Origin: Streptomyces sp. NBC_01214
GTDB lineage: Bacteria > Actinomycetota > Actinomycetes > Streptomycetales > Streptomycetaceae
Assembly: GCF_026340975.1 (NCBI RefSeq)
Contig: NZ_JAPEOS010000001.1
Span: 1,138,501-1,202,500, forward strand
DNA: 64,000 bases
Direction: 5' to 3'
Part shown: piece by piece, positions 8,613-19,131 of the stretch
How the letters are laid out: every line of letters begins with the position of its first letter
Position numbering within the stretch: position 1 is the stretch's first letter
Position numbers and translations under genes: made by a program
The notes under the pieces: model-generated
What the model was told of the DNA's origin: nothing
Database searches by the model: none
Seen by the model: the letters and a program-made list of their open reading frames with translations, nothing else

Positions 8613-9822
8613 AGTACGTCCTCGGCGCGCGGGCCGACGGGTCGTGCCAGTGGGGCGCCGGGGGGTCGAGGAACCACTCGCCGAATCCCAGCGGGCGCTC
8701 CCCGTACGCGTGGCCCCGGGCCGGCACGGCGTCGTGGAAGAGGCGGCCGGGGCGGGCGCCCAGCTCCTGGAGGAGGTGGGCGGTCTCGTCGATGAACTGC
8801 GGCGGACCGCTGAGGTAGACGTCCTGGTCCGGCCACAGCCCCCGGTTGCCCAGCGCGGTCGCCAGCCGGTCGGTCGCCTGGTTGCGGGGGCGCCCGGGGG
8901 CGGGCGTGATGTAGGTGACGGCGAGCCAGGCGCAGCTGGCGGCGTACGCGTCGATGAGCGGGCGGTCGTAGAGGTGCGCGCCGTCCCGGGCCACCACGAA
9001 GAGCCGTACGTCCTGATCGCAGGGACGCTCCGCGAGGTCCTCCAGCAGGGCCCGGATGGGTGCCCAGCCGGTGCCGGCGGCGATCAGGCTGACCGGGCGG
9101 TCCTCGCGGCGGAAGGTCAGCTGCCCGCCGGCGGCGCTGAGCCGCAGCACGTCGCCCGGCCGGGTCTCGCGGACCAGGGTGGTGCTCAGGCGCCCCCGGT
9201 CGACCCGGCTGACGTGCAGGTCGAGGGTGCCGTCGGGGCGGGGAGCGTTGCCGATGGAGTAGGTGCGCCAGGTCGTCGGGACCCGGTCGCTGCTCACGCT
9301 CGTGTACTGGCCGGGGAGATAGGGGAAGGGGGCGTGCGGCCGGAGCGTCAGGACGCCTATGTCCGGTCCGTACTGGAGGTGGCGCACGACCTCCGCGTCC
9401 CACCACGGCGGGTCCTCGCTCGCGTCGGCGCCGGCCGTCATCGCGTCGGCCATCACCTGGTAGGCCTCGGCCCAGGCCTTTTCGACCGGTGGGGTCCAGG
9501 CCGCGCCGGAGGTCTCGGCGAGTGCGGCGAGCAGGCTGGCGCCGACGGCCGCGTAGTGCTCGGGGCGGACCAGGAACTTGCGGTGGTCGCGTCCCAGGTC
9601 GCGCAGGTAGGGGCCGAGGGTCTCGTCGTCGATGTGGGCGATCACGTGGGTGAGCGCGGCGAAGAGCCGGTCCCGCTGGCGTTCCATGTCGTGGAGTGAG
9701 TCCGGGAAGAGGGCGCGGACCGCGGGGTTGTGCCAGAAGAGGTGGGAGTAGAAGAACTTGACGGCGTGCTCGGCCCGTCTCTCCACCACCGCGAAACTGC
9801 TTTTCAAGATCCTGACATCCAC
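8611..9822 (-). CDS. Flavohemoprotein-like: globin domain fused to FAD/NAD(P)H reductase
   Basis: A 403-residue protein with an N-terminal globin (about 1-135: proximal His in LGRDHRKFLV) and a C-terminal ferredoxin-reductase module: FAD motif RTYS (about residue 195), flavin-site G-rich segment SAAGGQLTF, and the NAD(P)H-binding motif AAGTGWAPIRAL. This is the architecture of Hmp-type NO dioxygenases, which oxidise nitric oxide to nitrate with O2 and NAD(P)H. It may also act as a general heme or flavin reductase. It is divergent from the cytochrome P450 gene 115 bases away. No clear Shine-Dalgarno precedes the ATG; a TACTTT -10-like box lies about 12 bases upstream, so the leader must be short. 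Assignment to the family is firm, substrate is inferred. Confidence 0.88.
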   Translation of the reverse strand: MDVRILKSSFAVVERRAEHAVKFFYSHLFWHNPAVRALFPDSLHDMERQRDRLFAALTHVIAHIDDETLGPYLRDLGRDHRKFLVRPEHYAAVGASLLAALAETSGAAWTPPVEKAWAEAYQVMADAMTAGADASEDPPWWDAEVVRHLQYGPDIGVLTLRPHAPFPYLPGQYTSVSSDRVPTTWRTYSIGNAPRPDGTLDLHVSRVDRGRLSTTLVRETRPGDVLRLSAAGGQLTFRREDRPVSLIAAGTGWAPIRALLEDLAERPCDQDVRLFVVARDGAHLYDRPLIDAYAASCAWLAVTYITPAPGRPRNQATDRLATALGNRGLWPDQDVYLSGPPQFIDETAHLLQELGARPGRLFHDAVPARGHAYGERPLGFGEWFLDPPAPHWHDPSARAPRTY

Positions 9823-9937
9823 AAAACCGAAAGTAGGAATGCCGGAGAAGTTCAGGTCAAGGGATGGCCGATCTACGGACAGCCGCGACTAACCGCCCAT
9901 ATCGGATGGGGGTTCGGCGCCGGGATACGGTCATCTG

Positions 9938-11251
9938 GTGCACGAGCAGACCTCCGGAAACCCCGCCGAATCCCCCGCGGACACTCCCGCCGACACCTCT
10001 TCCACCGAGGGCCCCACCCTCTTCGACTGGGAGTTCGCGACCGACCCCTACCCGGCGTACGCCTGGCTGCGCGAGCACTCCCCGGTGCACCGCACCAAGT
10101 TGCCCAGCGGGGTCGAGGCGTGGCTCGTCACCCGGTACGCCGACGCCCGCCAGGCCCTCGCCGACCAGCGGCTCAGCAAGAATCCGGCGCACCACGCGGA
10201 GCCCGCGCACGCCAAGGGCAAGACCGGGATCCCGGGGGAGCGCAAGGCGGAGCTGATGACGCACCTGCTCAACATCGATCCGCCCGACCACACCCGGCTG
10301 CGGCGGCTGGTGTCGAAGGCCTTCACCCCGCGCAGGGTCGCCGAGTTCGCCCCGCGGGTGCAGGCGCTCACCGACCACCTGATCGACGCCTTCGCGGGGA
10401 AAGGTGAGGCTGATCTCATTCACGAGTTCGCCTTCCCGCTCCCCATCTACGCCATCTGCGAGATGCTCGGGGTACCGCGCGAGGACCAGGACGACTTCCG
10501 CGACTGGGCCGGCATGATGATCCGCCACGGCGGCGGTCCGCGCGGTGGGGTGGCCCGGTCGGTCAAGCAGATGCGGACCTACCTCGGTGAACTCATTCAC
10601 CGCAAAAGGGATGATCTGGGCGATGACCTGATCTCCGACCTGATCCGGGCGAGCGATCACGGCGACCATCTGACGGAGGGCGAGGCCACCGCCATGGCCT
10701 TCATCCTGCTCTTCGCCGGTTTCGAGACCACCGTGAACCTCATCGGCAACGGCGTCCACTCCCTCTTCATGAACCCCGGACAGCGCGAGCGCCTCCAGCG
10801 CTCCCTCGCCGCCGGGGAGAGCGGACTGCTGGCCACCGGGGTCGAGGAACTGCTGCGCTACGACGGCCCGGTGGAGCTGGCGACCTGGCGCTTCGCCACC
10901 GAGCCGCTCACCCTCGGCGGCATGCGGATCGAGACCGGCGACCCGGTCCTGGTCGTCCTCGCGGCCGCCGACCGGGACCCGGAGCGCTTCGCGGACCCGG
11001 ACACCCTCGACCTCTCCCGGACGGACAACCAGCACCTCGGATACGGGCACGGCATCCACTACTGCCTGGGCGCCCCGCTCGCCCGACTCGAAGGACAAAC
11101 CGCGCTCGCCACTTTGCTGACGCGTCTGCCCGATCTGGAACTTGCCGTTCCATCCCAAGACCTGCGCTGGCGCGGGGGGTTGATCATGCGAGGGCTGCGC
11201 ACCCTTCCCGTTCGATTCGCGCCTCAAAACACTTGCGCGAAAGCTGATTAA
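9938..11251 (+). CDS. Cytochrome P450 (probably CYP107 family)
   Basis: A 437-residue heme monooxygenase. The I-helix oxygen-binding motif FAGFETTVN, the ExxR motif in EELLR, and the heme ligand loop GYGHGIHYCLGAPLAR (Cys about 376) are all present. The N-terminus has no membrane anchor, so it is a soluble bacterial P450. The position next to the rpf-eno block corresponds, from memory, to S. coelicolor CYP107U1, but the subfamily was not checked. The GTG start has no good Shine-Dalgarno; a TACGGT box ends 6 bases before it, consistent with a leaderless mRNA. The divergent reductase-like gene is a possible electron donor, though P450s usually use ferredoxin. Confidence 0.94.
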   Translation: MHEQTSGNPAESPADTPADTSSTEGPTLFDWEFATDPYPAYAWLREHSPVHRTKLPSGVEAWLVTRYADARQALADQRLSKNPAHHAEPAHAKGKTGIPGERKAELMTHLLNIDPPDHTRLRRLVSKAFTPRRVAEFAPRVQALTDHLIDAFAGKGEADLIHEFAFPLPIYAICEMLGVPREDQDDFRDWAGMMIRHGGGPRGGVARSVKQMRTYLGELIHRKRDDLGDDLISDLIRASDHGDHLTEGEATAMAFILLFAGFETTVNLIGNGVHSLFMNPGQRERLQRSLAAGESGLLATGVEELLRYDGPVELATWRFATEPLTLGGMRIETGDPVLVVLAAADRDPERFADPDTLDLSRTDNQHLGYGHGIHYCLGAPLARLEGQTALATLLTRLPDLELAVPSQDLRWRGGLIMRGLRTLPVRFAPQNTCAKAD

Positions 11252-11341
11252 AAGTCAGGTTCGGCCTTGACTTGTGACAATCGTTCGAAGGCCGCTAGGT
11301 TCTGCCGTTACCCCGCTGTTATATGCGAAAGGTGATCCCTC

Positions 11342-12376
11342 ATGCTCTCCGGGAACGGCCGTCACAGACGCCCCCGCCAGGTCCCCGCGCTGGTCGTCAC
11401 AGCCGGAGTCACTGGCTCTGCGCTGGCCATGCCGCTGTTGGCCGCCACCAGCGCCACCGCCGCCGACACGTCGACGTGGGACAAGGTCGCCGAGTGCGAG
11501 AGCGGCGGCTCGTGGAGCGCGAACTTCGGTAGCGGCGCCTACGGCGGACTCCAGTTCACCCAGGAAGAGTGGCAGAGCGCCGGCGGGCTCGACTTCGCCG
11601 AGCGCCCCGACCTGGCGAGCCGTTCCCAGCAGATAGCCGTCGCCGAGCGGGTGCTGGGCTCGACGGGACCGCAGGCCTGGCCGCTGTGCGCGGCCTCGGC
11701 CGGTCTGGTCAAGGAGAGCCCCGCCGCGAAGGTGGACCCCGGTCTGCCCGGCAGTCAGAGCCCGGTCGCCCCCGCGCCGTCCCGCCCGGACGACGCCGTT
11801 CCGTCCACCGGCGGCGGCAAGCCGTCCACGGACTACGGGTCGCCGACCCCGGCCCCGGCTCCGAGCCCGTCCAGCACCCCGTTCCTGATTCCCGACGCGC
11901 CGTCCATCGGACTGCCCGTCATGCCCGCGCCGGACGTCCCGACGACGCCTCCGGTCGACCCGACGGCTCCGGTCCAGCCGGGCGGTCCGACCGGCACGCC
12001 GACCCCCGTCGACCCGACGGCGCCGACGACGCCGGTGGACCCGACCGCGCCCACCACCTCGCCCACCACGCCGGGACTGCCCCCGGTCGACCCGACGGCC
12101 CCTGCGAACCCGCAGGTCCCGCAGACCACCTCCACCACTCCTGTCGAGGGCAACGGCAAGCACCGCGGTGCGCCGGAAGCCGAGCCGGCGGTCCCGCCCA
12201 AGGCCGCGTCGGACCCCACCTACACGGTCCAGGCGGGCGACAGCCTGGCGACCATCGCGGTTGCCAAGGGCGTAAAGGGGGGCTGGAACGGTCTCTACCA
12301 GGCCAATGAGCAAGTCATCGGCGAGGACGCCGACCTGATCAAGCCCGGCCAGAACCTGGATCTAACCCCGCAATAA
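11342..12376 (+). CDS. Resuscitation-promoting factor with Pro-rich linker and LysM domain (Rpf paralogue 1)
   Basis: A 344-residue secreted muralytic enzyme that cleaves peptidoglycan and promotes germination and resuscitation from dormancy. The signal peptide ends near ATAAD (about residue 40). The Rpf (transglycosylase-like) domain is about 42-115 with catalytic Glu 53 in AECESGGSW and conserved Cys 52 plus a second Cys near WPLCA. A long linker (about 120-285) is dominated by repeats of PVDPTAPT/TPVDPTAP. LysM (about 290-344, YTVQAGDSLATIAVAKGV) anchors it to the wall. From memory this is the position of S. coelicolor rpfC. No riboswitch precedes it, in contrast with its downstream paralogue. 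Confidence 0.92.
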   Translation: MLSGNGRHRRPRQVPALVVTAGVTGSALAMPLLAATSATAADTSTWDKVAECESGGSWSANFGSGAYGGLQFTQEEWQSAGGLDFAERPDLASRSQQIAVAERVLGSTGPQAWPLCAASAGLVKESPAAKVDPGLPGSQSPVAPAPSRPDDAVPSTGGGKPSTDYGSPTPAPAPSPSSTPFLIPDAPSIGLPVMPAPDVPTTPPVDPTAPVQPGGPTGTPTPVDPTAPTTPVDPTAPTTSPTTPGLPPVDPTAPANPQVPQTTSTTPVEGNGKHRGAPEAEPAVPPKAASDPTYTVQAGDSLATIAVAKGVKGGWNGLYQANEQVIGEDADLIKPGQNLDLTPQ

Positions 12377-12532
12377 GGACAGTTCAGTTATCCGGAAAGA
12401 GTTGAATGTCGGATTTCTGTAAGTGAGACATGTGTCTCTTCCGGTCAACTGGCGTGTCCCGCCTCGGGGCTTCCGCAAACCCAGCCCTCACCTGCGCAAA
12501 TACCCCTGCGGGGAACGCAAGTAGGGCCCGTT

Positions 12533-12566
12533 TCTCCCCGATGTTCCTCGTTGAACATCGGGGAGA
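12533..12566 (+). terminator. Strong hairpin downstream of Rpf paralogue 1
   Basis: A perfect 14-base-pair stem (TCTCCCCGATGTTC with its complement) around the 6-base loop CTCGTT, 156 bases after the stop of the first rpf gene. There is no U-tract. It probably ends the upstream transcript and so isolates the following riboswitch-controlled gene. Confidence 0.6.
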
Positions 12567-12613
12567 GACCTGTCTACCTTCTGAATCGCTCGCCACCGCG
12601 AGCTCCTTCGACC

Positions 12614-12745
12614 GCATCGCCGAATCCTGCCGGCGGACGGGGGGAACAGTCGTCGCGTCAAGCGCCGAAGGCAGGAGCGGGGGAACCAAGGTAGGTGCCG
12701 GGAGCGGCCGTTGAGAGACGGTCACGCCACCGGCTTGGGGTTAAG
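12614..12745 (+). ncRNA. ydaO/yuaA-type cyclic di-AMP riboswitch
   Basis: The leader of the second rpf gene carries the hallmarks of the ydaO class (Rfam RF00379): the ATCGCCGAATCCTGCC entry, two GGGGGAAC-type boxes (around 12638-12646 and 12679-12686, the second GGGGGAACCA), the variable hairpin GGCCGTTGAGAGACGGTC, and the closing CTTGGGGTTAAG at 12734-12745. Motif limits are approximate. In S. coelicolor the rpfA leader is known to carry this riboswitch, where c-di-AMP binding lowers expression. The 83 bases between aptamer and start codon should hold the expression platform; a GTGCG..CGCAC stem directly follows the aptamer. Confidence 0.9.
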
Positions 12746-12807
12746 ACGTGCGCTAGGTCGCACGGCCGGGCAACTCACTCGCCCGAACCCGACAGCTCAC
12801 CTCGTAG

Positions 12808-13557
<750 letters not shown>

Positions 13558-13617
13558 ACACTGCGGCAAAGCCACGGGAACGTGTACGGGGCGTCAGCTG
13601 ACCCCGTGCATGATTTC

Positions 13618-13652
13618 CACCGCCCGGCGCGTGCCCCACGCGCCGGGCGGTG
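13618..13652 (+). terminator. Terminator hairpin after rpfA
   Basis: A perfect 15-base-pair stem (CACCGCCCGGCGCGT and complement) around loop GCCCC, 61 bases after the rpfA stop. It is G+C rich with no U-run, as is common in this genus. Confidence 0.7.
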
Positions 13653-13779
13653 CTGCGTGCGGCCCCCGAAGGCCGATGATCAAGCGACCTATGTCCCGGA
13701 AGAGGGGTATTCGGTCGCTTTTTCGTCCCAGGGTCCGGGCGGTCGGGCGGCCCAGTGCCCGGAGCCGGTTAGGCTCTAG

Positions 13780-15129
<1,350 letters not shown>

Positions 15130-15155
15130 TCACCCCCCTGAGGGGCTGGCCTCCG

Positions 15156-15196
15156 TACGTCCCCGCACTCGGTCCCGTACCGTGTGCGGGGACGTA
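15156..15196 (+). terminator. Hairpin after eno
   Basis: A perfect 13-base-pair stem, TACGTCCCCGCAC (15156-15168) with its complement at 15184-15196, loop 15 bases. It lies between eno and the FtsB/DivIC gene and may terminate or attenuate eno transcription. Confidence 0.55.
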
Positions 15197-15228
15197 TTGC
15201 GTAGTGCGTACCTAGGGGAGGCGGACCA

Positions 15229-15717
15229 ATGGCCGGGAACCGGGATCGGTTCTCCACCTTCTCCACCGCGACGAGGCTCAAGCAGCTCGGCGAGCGGACC
15301 GCCGCCCACGTCTACCGGTCGCAGTCGCGGCGCCAGGTCCGCCGCAGCCGGCTCACCGGCCGCGCCGCGCTCCTGGTGCTCGTCCTCTGTACGCTGGTCG
15401 TCGCCCTCGCGTATCCGATGCGCCAGTACGTCTCCCAGCGTTCGGAGATCGCGAAGCAGCAGCGGGCCGCCGCGGCCGCGCGGGACCGCCTGGAGCGGCT
15501 CCGCGACGAGAAGGCCCGCTGGCAGGACGACGCCTACGCGGAGCAGCAGGCGCGCAAGCACCTGCACTTCCTGCGCCCGGGGGAGATCGGCTACATCATG
15601 AGCGACCCCGGGGCCCAGTCCCCGCAGCCGCACCGGACCGGCCACGCCGGCTCCGACCGCCCCTGGTACTCCAACGTCTGGGACGGCGTCGACAAGGCCG
15701 ACCGCCCCGGCGAGTGA
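15229..15717 (+). CDS. FtsB/DivIC family septum formation initiator
   Basis: A 162-residue bitopic division protein. It has a basic cytoplasmic N-terminus (SRRQVRRSRLTGRA), one TM segment (about 45-65, ALLVLVLCTLVVALAYPM), and an extracytoplasmic coiled coil (IAKQQRAAAAARDRLERLRD) followed by the conserved ARKHLHFLRPGEIGY. The family works with FtsL and FtsQ at the septum. It starts a likely operon with the DUF501 and Ppx/GppA genes; the distance to the next start is 56 bases. ATG with upstream GGGGAGG. S. coelicolor calls the syntenic gene divIC. Confidence 0.92.
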   Translation: MAGNRDRFSTFSTATRLKQLGERTAAHVYRSQSRRQVRRSRLTGRAALLVLVLCTLVVALAYPMRQYVSQRSEIAKQQRAAAAARDRLERLRDEKARWQDDAYAEQQARKHLHFLRPGEIGYIMSDPGAQSPQPHRTGHAGSDRPWYSNVWDGVDKADRPGE

Positions 15718-15773
15718 TCCGTACCGCCGTACCGCAGCACCCATCCACGAGAACGAAGAGACTTCCTCCAGGC

Positions 15774-16325
15774 ATGCAGACGCCCCCGCCCCAGACCGAC
15801 CGGACCGAGCCGACCGACGCGGACATCGAGGCGTTCGAGCAGCAGCTCGGCCGCCCGCCGCGCGGGCTGCGCGCCATCGCGCACCGCTGCCCCTGCGGGC
15901 AGCCGGACGTGGTGGAGACCGCCCCGCGGCTCCCCGACGGCACCCCCTTCCCGACGCTGTACTACCTGACGTGCCCGCGCGCGGCCTCCGCGATCGGCAC
16001 GCTGGAGGCCAACGGCGTGATGAAGGAGATGCAGGCCCGGCTCGCCGAGGACAAGGAACTGGCCGCCGCCTACCAGGCCGCCCACGAGGACTACATCCAG
16101 CGGCGCGACGCCATCGAGGTGCTCCAGGGCTTCCCGAGCGCCGGCGGCATGCCGGACCGGGTGAAGTGCCTGCACGTGCTGGTCGGCCACTCCCTGGCCG
16201 CCGGCCCCGGGGTGAACCCGTTCGGCGACGAGGCCCTCGCCATGCTGCCGGAGTGGTGGGCCAAGGGCGCCTGCGTCGTCCCGTGCGGGGAGAAGAAGAC
16301 GGACGACGAGGAGCCGCGGACGTGA
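15774..16325 (+). CDS. DUF501 domain protein
   Basis: A 183-residue soluble protein of a family conserved across actinobacteria next to eno and ppx. Recognisable blocks are FEQQLGRPPRGLRAIAHRC, CPCGQPDVVETAPRLPDGT, FPTLYYLTCPRA, RVKCLHVLVGHSLAAGPG and NPFGDEAL. Three Cys and a conserved His in HVLVGH suggest a metal or phosphate site, but the biochemical role is unknown. ATG at 15774 is the first start fitting the family N-terminus. Its stop overlaps the next GTG by 4 bases, which ties it to the exopolyphosphatase gene. Confidence 0.9.
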   Translation: MQTPPPQTDRTEPTDADIEAFEQQLGRPPRGLRAIAHRCPCGQPDVVETAPRLPDGTPFPTLYYLTCPRAASAIGTLEANGVMKEMQARLAEDKELAAAYQAAHEDYIQRRDAIEVLQGFPSAGGMPDRVKCLHVLVGHSLAAGPGVNPFGDEALAMLPEWWAKGACVVPCGEKKTDDEEPRT

Positions 16326-17263
16326 CCCGGGTCGCCGCCGTCGACTGCGGTACGAACTCCATCCGGCTGCTCGTGGCGGACTGCGACCCGGCCACCGGCG
16401 AGCTGGTCGAGCTGGACCGCCGGATGACCATCGTCCGGCTCGGTCAGGGCGTGGACCGGACCGGGCGCCTGGCCCCGGAGGCGCTGGAGCGCACCTTCGC
16501 CGCCTGCCGCGAGTACGCGGGAGCGATCAAGGAGTTCGGCGCGGAGCGGGTGCGCTTCGTGGCGACCTCCGCCTCCCGGGACGCCGAGAACCGCGCGGAC
16601 TTCGTCCGGGGCGTCCTGGACATCCTGGGGGTCGAGCCCGAGGTGATCTCCGGTGACCAGGAGGCGGAGTTCTCCTTCACCGGCGCGACCAAGGAGCTGA
16701 CGGCCCACGAGCACCTGGAGCGGCCGTTCCTGGTGGTGGACATCGGCGGCGGCTCGACCGAATTCGTGGTCGGCGAGGAGCACGTACGGGCCGCGCGGTC
16801 CGTGGACATCGGCTGCGTCCGGATGACCGAGCGGCACCTGGTGGTGGACGGGGTCGTCACCGACCCGCCGACGGCCGAGCAGGTCGCCGCGATCCGCGCC
16901 GACATCGAGGCGGCGCTGGACCTGGCCGCCGAGAGCGTCCCGCTGGCCGAGGCGCGCACGCTGGTGGGTCTGGCCGGCTCGGTGACCACGGTCGCCGGGA
17001 TCGCGCTGGGGCTGACGGCGTACGAATCGTCCGCGATCCACCACTCCCGGATCTCCTACGAGCAGGTGCGCGCGATCAGCGAGCGGATGCTGAGCGCGAC
17101 GCACGCCGAGCGCGCGGCGATCCCCGTCATGCATCCGGGTCGGGTGGACGTGATCGGCGCGGGCGCGCTCGTCCTTTTGGCGATCATGGAACGCATCGGC
17201 GCTTCGGAGGTTGTCGTGTCGGAGCACGACATCCTCGATGGAATCGCTTGGTCCATCGCCTGA
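16322..17263 (+). CDS. Ppx/GppA family exopolyphosphatase
   Basis: A 313-residue member of the ASKHA phosphatase fold that removes terminal phosphate from polyphosphate or (p)ppGpp. Motifs: phosphate 1 loop AVDCGTNSIRLLVAD, RFVATSASRDAEN, phosphate 2 loop VVDIGGGSTEFVVG, and GLAGSVTTVAGIA. The short form (about 310 residues, lacking the C-terminal HD-like half) is usual for actinobacterial Ppx1. The GTG start overlaps the DUF501 stop by 4 bases. Whether the substrate is polyP or pppGpp cannot be read from the sequence. Confidence 0.93.
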   Translation: MTRVAAVDCGTNSIRLLVADCDPATGELVELDRRMTIVRLGQGVDRTGRLAPEALERTFAACREYAGAIKEFGAERVRFVATSASRDAENRADFVRGVLDILGVEPEVISGDQEAEFSFTGATKELTAHEHLERPFLVVDIGGGSTEFVVGEEHVRAARSVDIGCVRMTERHLVVDGVVTDPPTAEQVAAIRADIEAALDLAAESVPLAEARTLVGLAGSVTTVAGIALGLTAYESSAIHHSRISYEQVRAISERMLSATHAERAAIPVMHPGRVDVIGAGALVLLAIMERIGASEVVVSEHDILDGIAWSIA

Positions 17264-17318
17264 ACGACCTTCGAAGCAGGTCGTGAAGGGCTCTTGGGCC
17301 CGTGATCCACATTTAAGT

Positions 17319-17336
17319 TCGTGAAGTTCTTCACAA
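17319..17336. promoter_or_regulatory. Rex-type operator candidate (site 1)
   Basis: TCGTGAAGTTCTTCACAA matches the Rex operator pattern TTGTGAAnnnnTTCACAA at all but the second base. Rex senses NADH/NAD+ and in S. coelicolor controls respiratory genes including ndh. The site lies 319 bases before the ndh start and upstream of a terminator, so its target promoter is unclear. Confidence 0.5.
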
Positions 17337-17374
17337 GGAAAAAGGGTCTGTTGGACCAAAGGAAGTGCCCTTCG

Positions 17375-17405
17375 GGGCCTTCTGGAGGCCCTCAGGCCCT
17401 TTTTT
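17375..17405 (+). terminator. Rho-independent terminator after ppx
   Basis: Stem GGGCCT/AGGCCC (17375-17380 and 17386-17391) with a 5-base loop, followed by CAGGCCCTTTTTT; an alternative longer pairing uses the flanking GGGCCT repeats. One of the few terminators in this window with a real U-run. Confidence 0.7.
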
Positions 17406-17603
17406 GCGCGCGTTCGTGCGATCCGCGGAGGCGGCGGGATGCGCGTCAGAGGTAAGGATGAACCTCTGTGGTTCAGTCCGCTTTTGGCCCTGGAGACCAG
17501 TTCAGGACGGGTGAACAACGACTCCGGACGTCTTCTGGTTCCCGTCGCGCGTCATGACCTCCGTCACGTGGGCGGCGGAGTGTAGCAGAGGGCCTCTCCG
17601 TCC

Positions 17604-17621
17604 TTGTGAAGGGGCTCACGA
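17604..17621. promoter_or_regulatory. Rex-type operator candidate (site 2), close to ndh start
   Basis: TTGTGAAGGGGCTCACGA has a perfect left half of the Rex operator and a right half with two changes. It lies 33 bases before the ndh ATG, where it would overlap the -35 region of a promoter whose GATACT -10 box (17643-17648) ends 6 bases before the ATG. Confidence 0.45.
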
Positions 17622-17654
17622 GCGACACCCCTTTGGGTGCTGGATACTCGTTCC

Positions 17655-19037
17655 ATGAGCACCACGGAGCGTCCCAGGATCCTCGTTGTAGGAGGTGGGT
17701 ACGTAGGCCTGTACGCAGCCAAGCGCATCATGAAGAAGATGCGCTACGGCGAGGCGACCGTCACGGTCGTCGACCCGCGCTCGTACATGACCTACCAGCC
17801 CTTCCTCCCTGAAGTGGCCGCAGGCAGTATCTCGCCTCGGCACGTCGTCGTCCCGCTGCGACGCGTGCTGCCCAAGGCAGAGGTTCTCACCGGCCGGGTC
17901 ACCAGCATCGACCAGGACCGCAAGGTCGCCGTCGTCACGCCGCTCGTCGGCGAGGCGTACGAGCTGCCCTTCGACTACCTGGTGATTGCGCTCGGCGCCG
18001 TCTCCCGCACCTTCCCGATCCCCGGCCTCGCCGAACAGGGCATCGGCATGAAGGGCGTGGAAGAGGGCATCGGCCTGCGCAACCACGTCCTCGAACAGCT
18101 CGACAAGGCCGAGTCCACGACGGACGAGAACGTCCGCCGCAAGGCCCTCACCTTCGTCTTCATCGGCGGCGGCTTCGCCGGTGCGGAGACCATCGGTGAG
18201 GTCGAGGACATGGCCCGGGACGCCGCGAAGTACTACTCCACGATCAAGCGCGAGGACATGCGCTTCATCCTGGTCGACGCGGCCGACAAGATCCTTCCCG
18301 AGGTCGGGCCCAAGCTCGGCGCCTGGGGCAAGGAGCACCTCGAGTCCCGCGGCATCGAGATCTACCTCAGCACCTCCATGGACTCCTGCGTGGACGGCCA
18401 CGTGGTGCTGAAGAACGGCCTCGAGGTCGACTCCAACACCATCGTGTGGACCGCCGGCGTCAAGCCGAACCCGGCCCTGGCCCGCTACGGCCTGCCGCTG
18501 GGCCCCCGCGGCCACGTGGACACCCAGCCGACCCTCCAGGTCACGGGCACGGACTACATCTGGGCCGCCGGCGACAACGCCCAGGTCCCGGACGTCGCCG
18601 CCCGCAAGGCCGGTGTCGAGAACGCCTGGTGCCCGCCGAACGCCCAGCACGCGCTGCGCCAGGCCAAGGTCCTCGGCGACAACGTGATCTCGGGCATGCG
18701 GGGCTTCCCGCAGCACCCGTACTCGCACTCCAACAAGGGCGCGGTGGCGGGTCTCGGCCTCCACAAGGGCGTCGCGATGATCGTCATGGGCAAGACGAAG
18801 ATCAAGCTCAAGGGCCGGCTGGCCTGGTACATGCACCGTGGCTACCACGGCATGGCCATGCCGACCTGGAACCGCAAGATCCGCGTCTTCGCCGACTGGA
18901 CCCTCGCGATGTTCCTCAAGCGCGAGGTCGTCTCCCTCGGTGCGCTGGAGACTCCCCGCGAGGAGTTCTACGAGGCCGCCAAGCCGGCGCCGGCCCCGGC
19001 CGCCGCCGCTGCCCCGGCCGCGAAGGCCAAGGCCTGA
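17655..19037 (+). CDS. ndh: Type II NADH dehydrogenase (NADH:menaquinone oxidoreductase)
   Basis: A 460-residue membrane-associated flavoprotein that oxidises NADH and reduces menaquinone without pumping protons. FAD motif ILVVGGGYVGLYAAKR, second dinucleotide fold for NADH FVFIGGGFAGAETIGEV (about residue 165), and FAD-contact IWAAGDNAQVP (about 302). The C-terminus ends in an Ala/Pro/Lys tail; membrane attachment would be by amphipathic helices. ATG at 17655 fits the FAD motif and lacks a Shine-Dalgarno; with GATACT 6 bases upstream the mRNA may be leaderless. An upstream GTG at 17637 is less likely. Rex-like sites upstream suggest redox control. Confidence 0.94.
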   Translation: MSTTERPRILVVGGGYVGLYAAKRIMKKMRYGEATVTVVDPRSYMTYQPFLPEVAAGSISPRHVVVPLRRVLPKAEVLTGRVTSIDQDRKVAVVTPLVGEAYELPFDYLVIALGAVSRTFPIPGLAEQGIGMKGVEEGIGLRNHVLEQLDKAESTTDENVRRKALTFVFIGGGFAGAETIGEVEDMARDAAKYYSTIKREDMRFILVDAADKILPEVGPKLGAWGKEHLESRGIEIYLSTSMDSCVDGHVVLKNGLEVDSNTIVWTAGVKPNPALARYGLPLGPRGHVDTQPTLQVTGTDYIWAAGDNAQVPDVAARKAGVENAWCPPNAQHALRQAKVLGDNVISGMRGFPQHPYSHSNKGAVAGLGLHKGVAMIVMGKTKIKLKGRLAWYMHRGYHGMAMPTWNRKIRVFADWTLAMFLKREVVSLGALETPREEFYEAAKPAPAPAAAAAPAAKAKA

Positions 19038-19131
19038 CCGGTGTGACCGGCAGGACCTGAGCCGCACCCGGTTCACCTGCTCCGTCCGCTCCACCTGCAC
19101 GACCTGTACGACCTGTAGGACCTGTACGAAC

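Larger units (their letters stand above)
17264..17654. other. Regulatory gap between ppx and ndh
   Basis: A gap of 391 bases with no gene. It holds a Rex-like inverted repeat at 17319, a rho-independent terminator near 17375-17405, and a second partial Rex-like site at 17604 just before ndh. All are listed separately. Confidence 0.7.
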
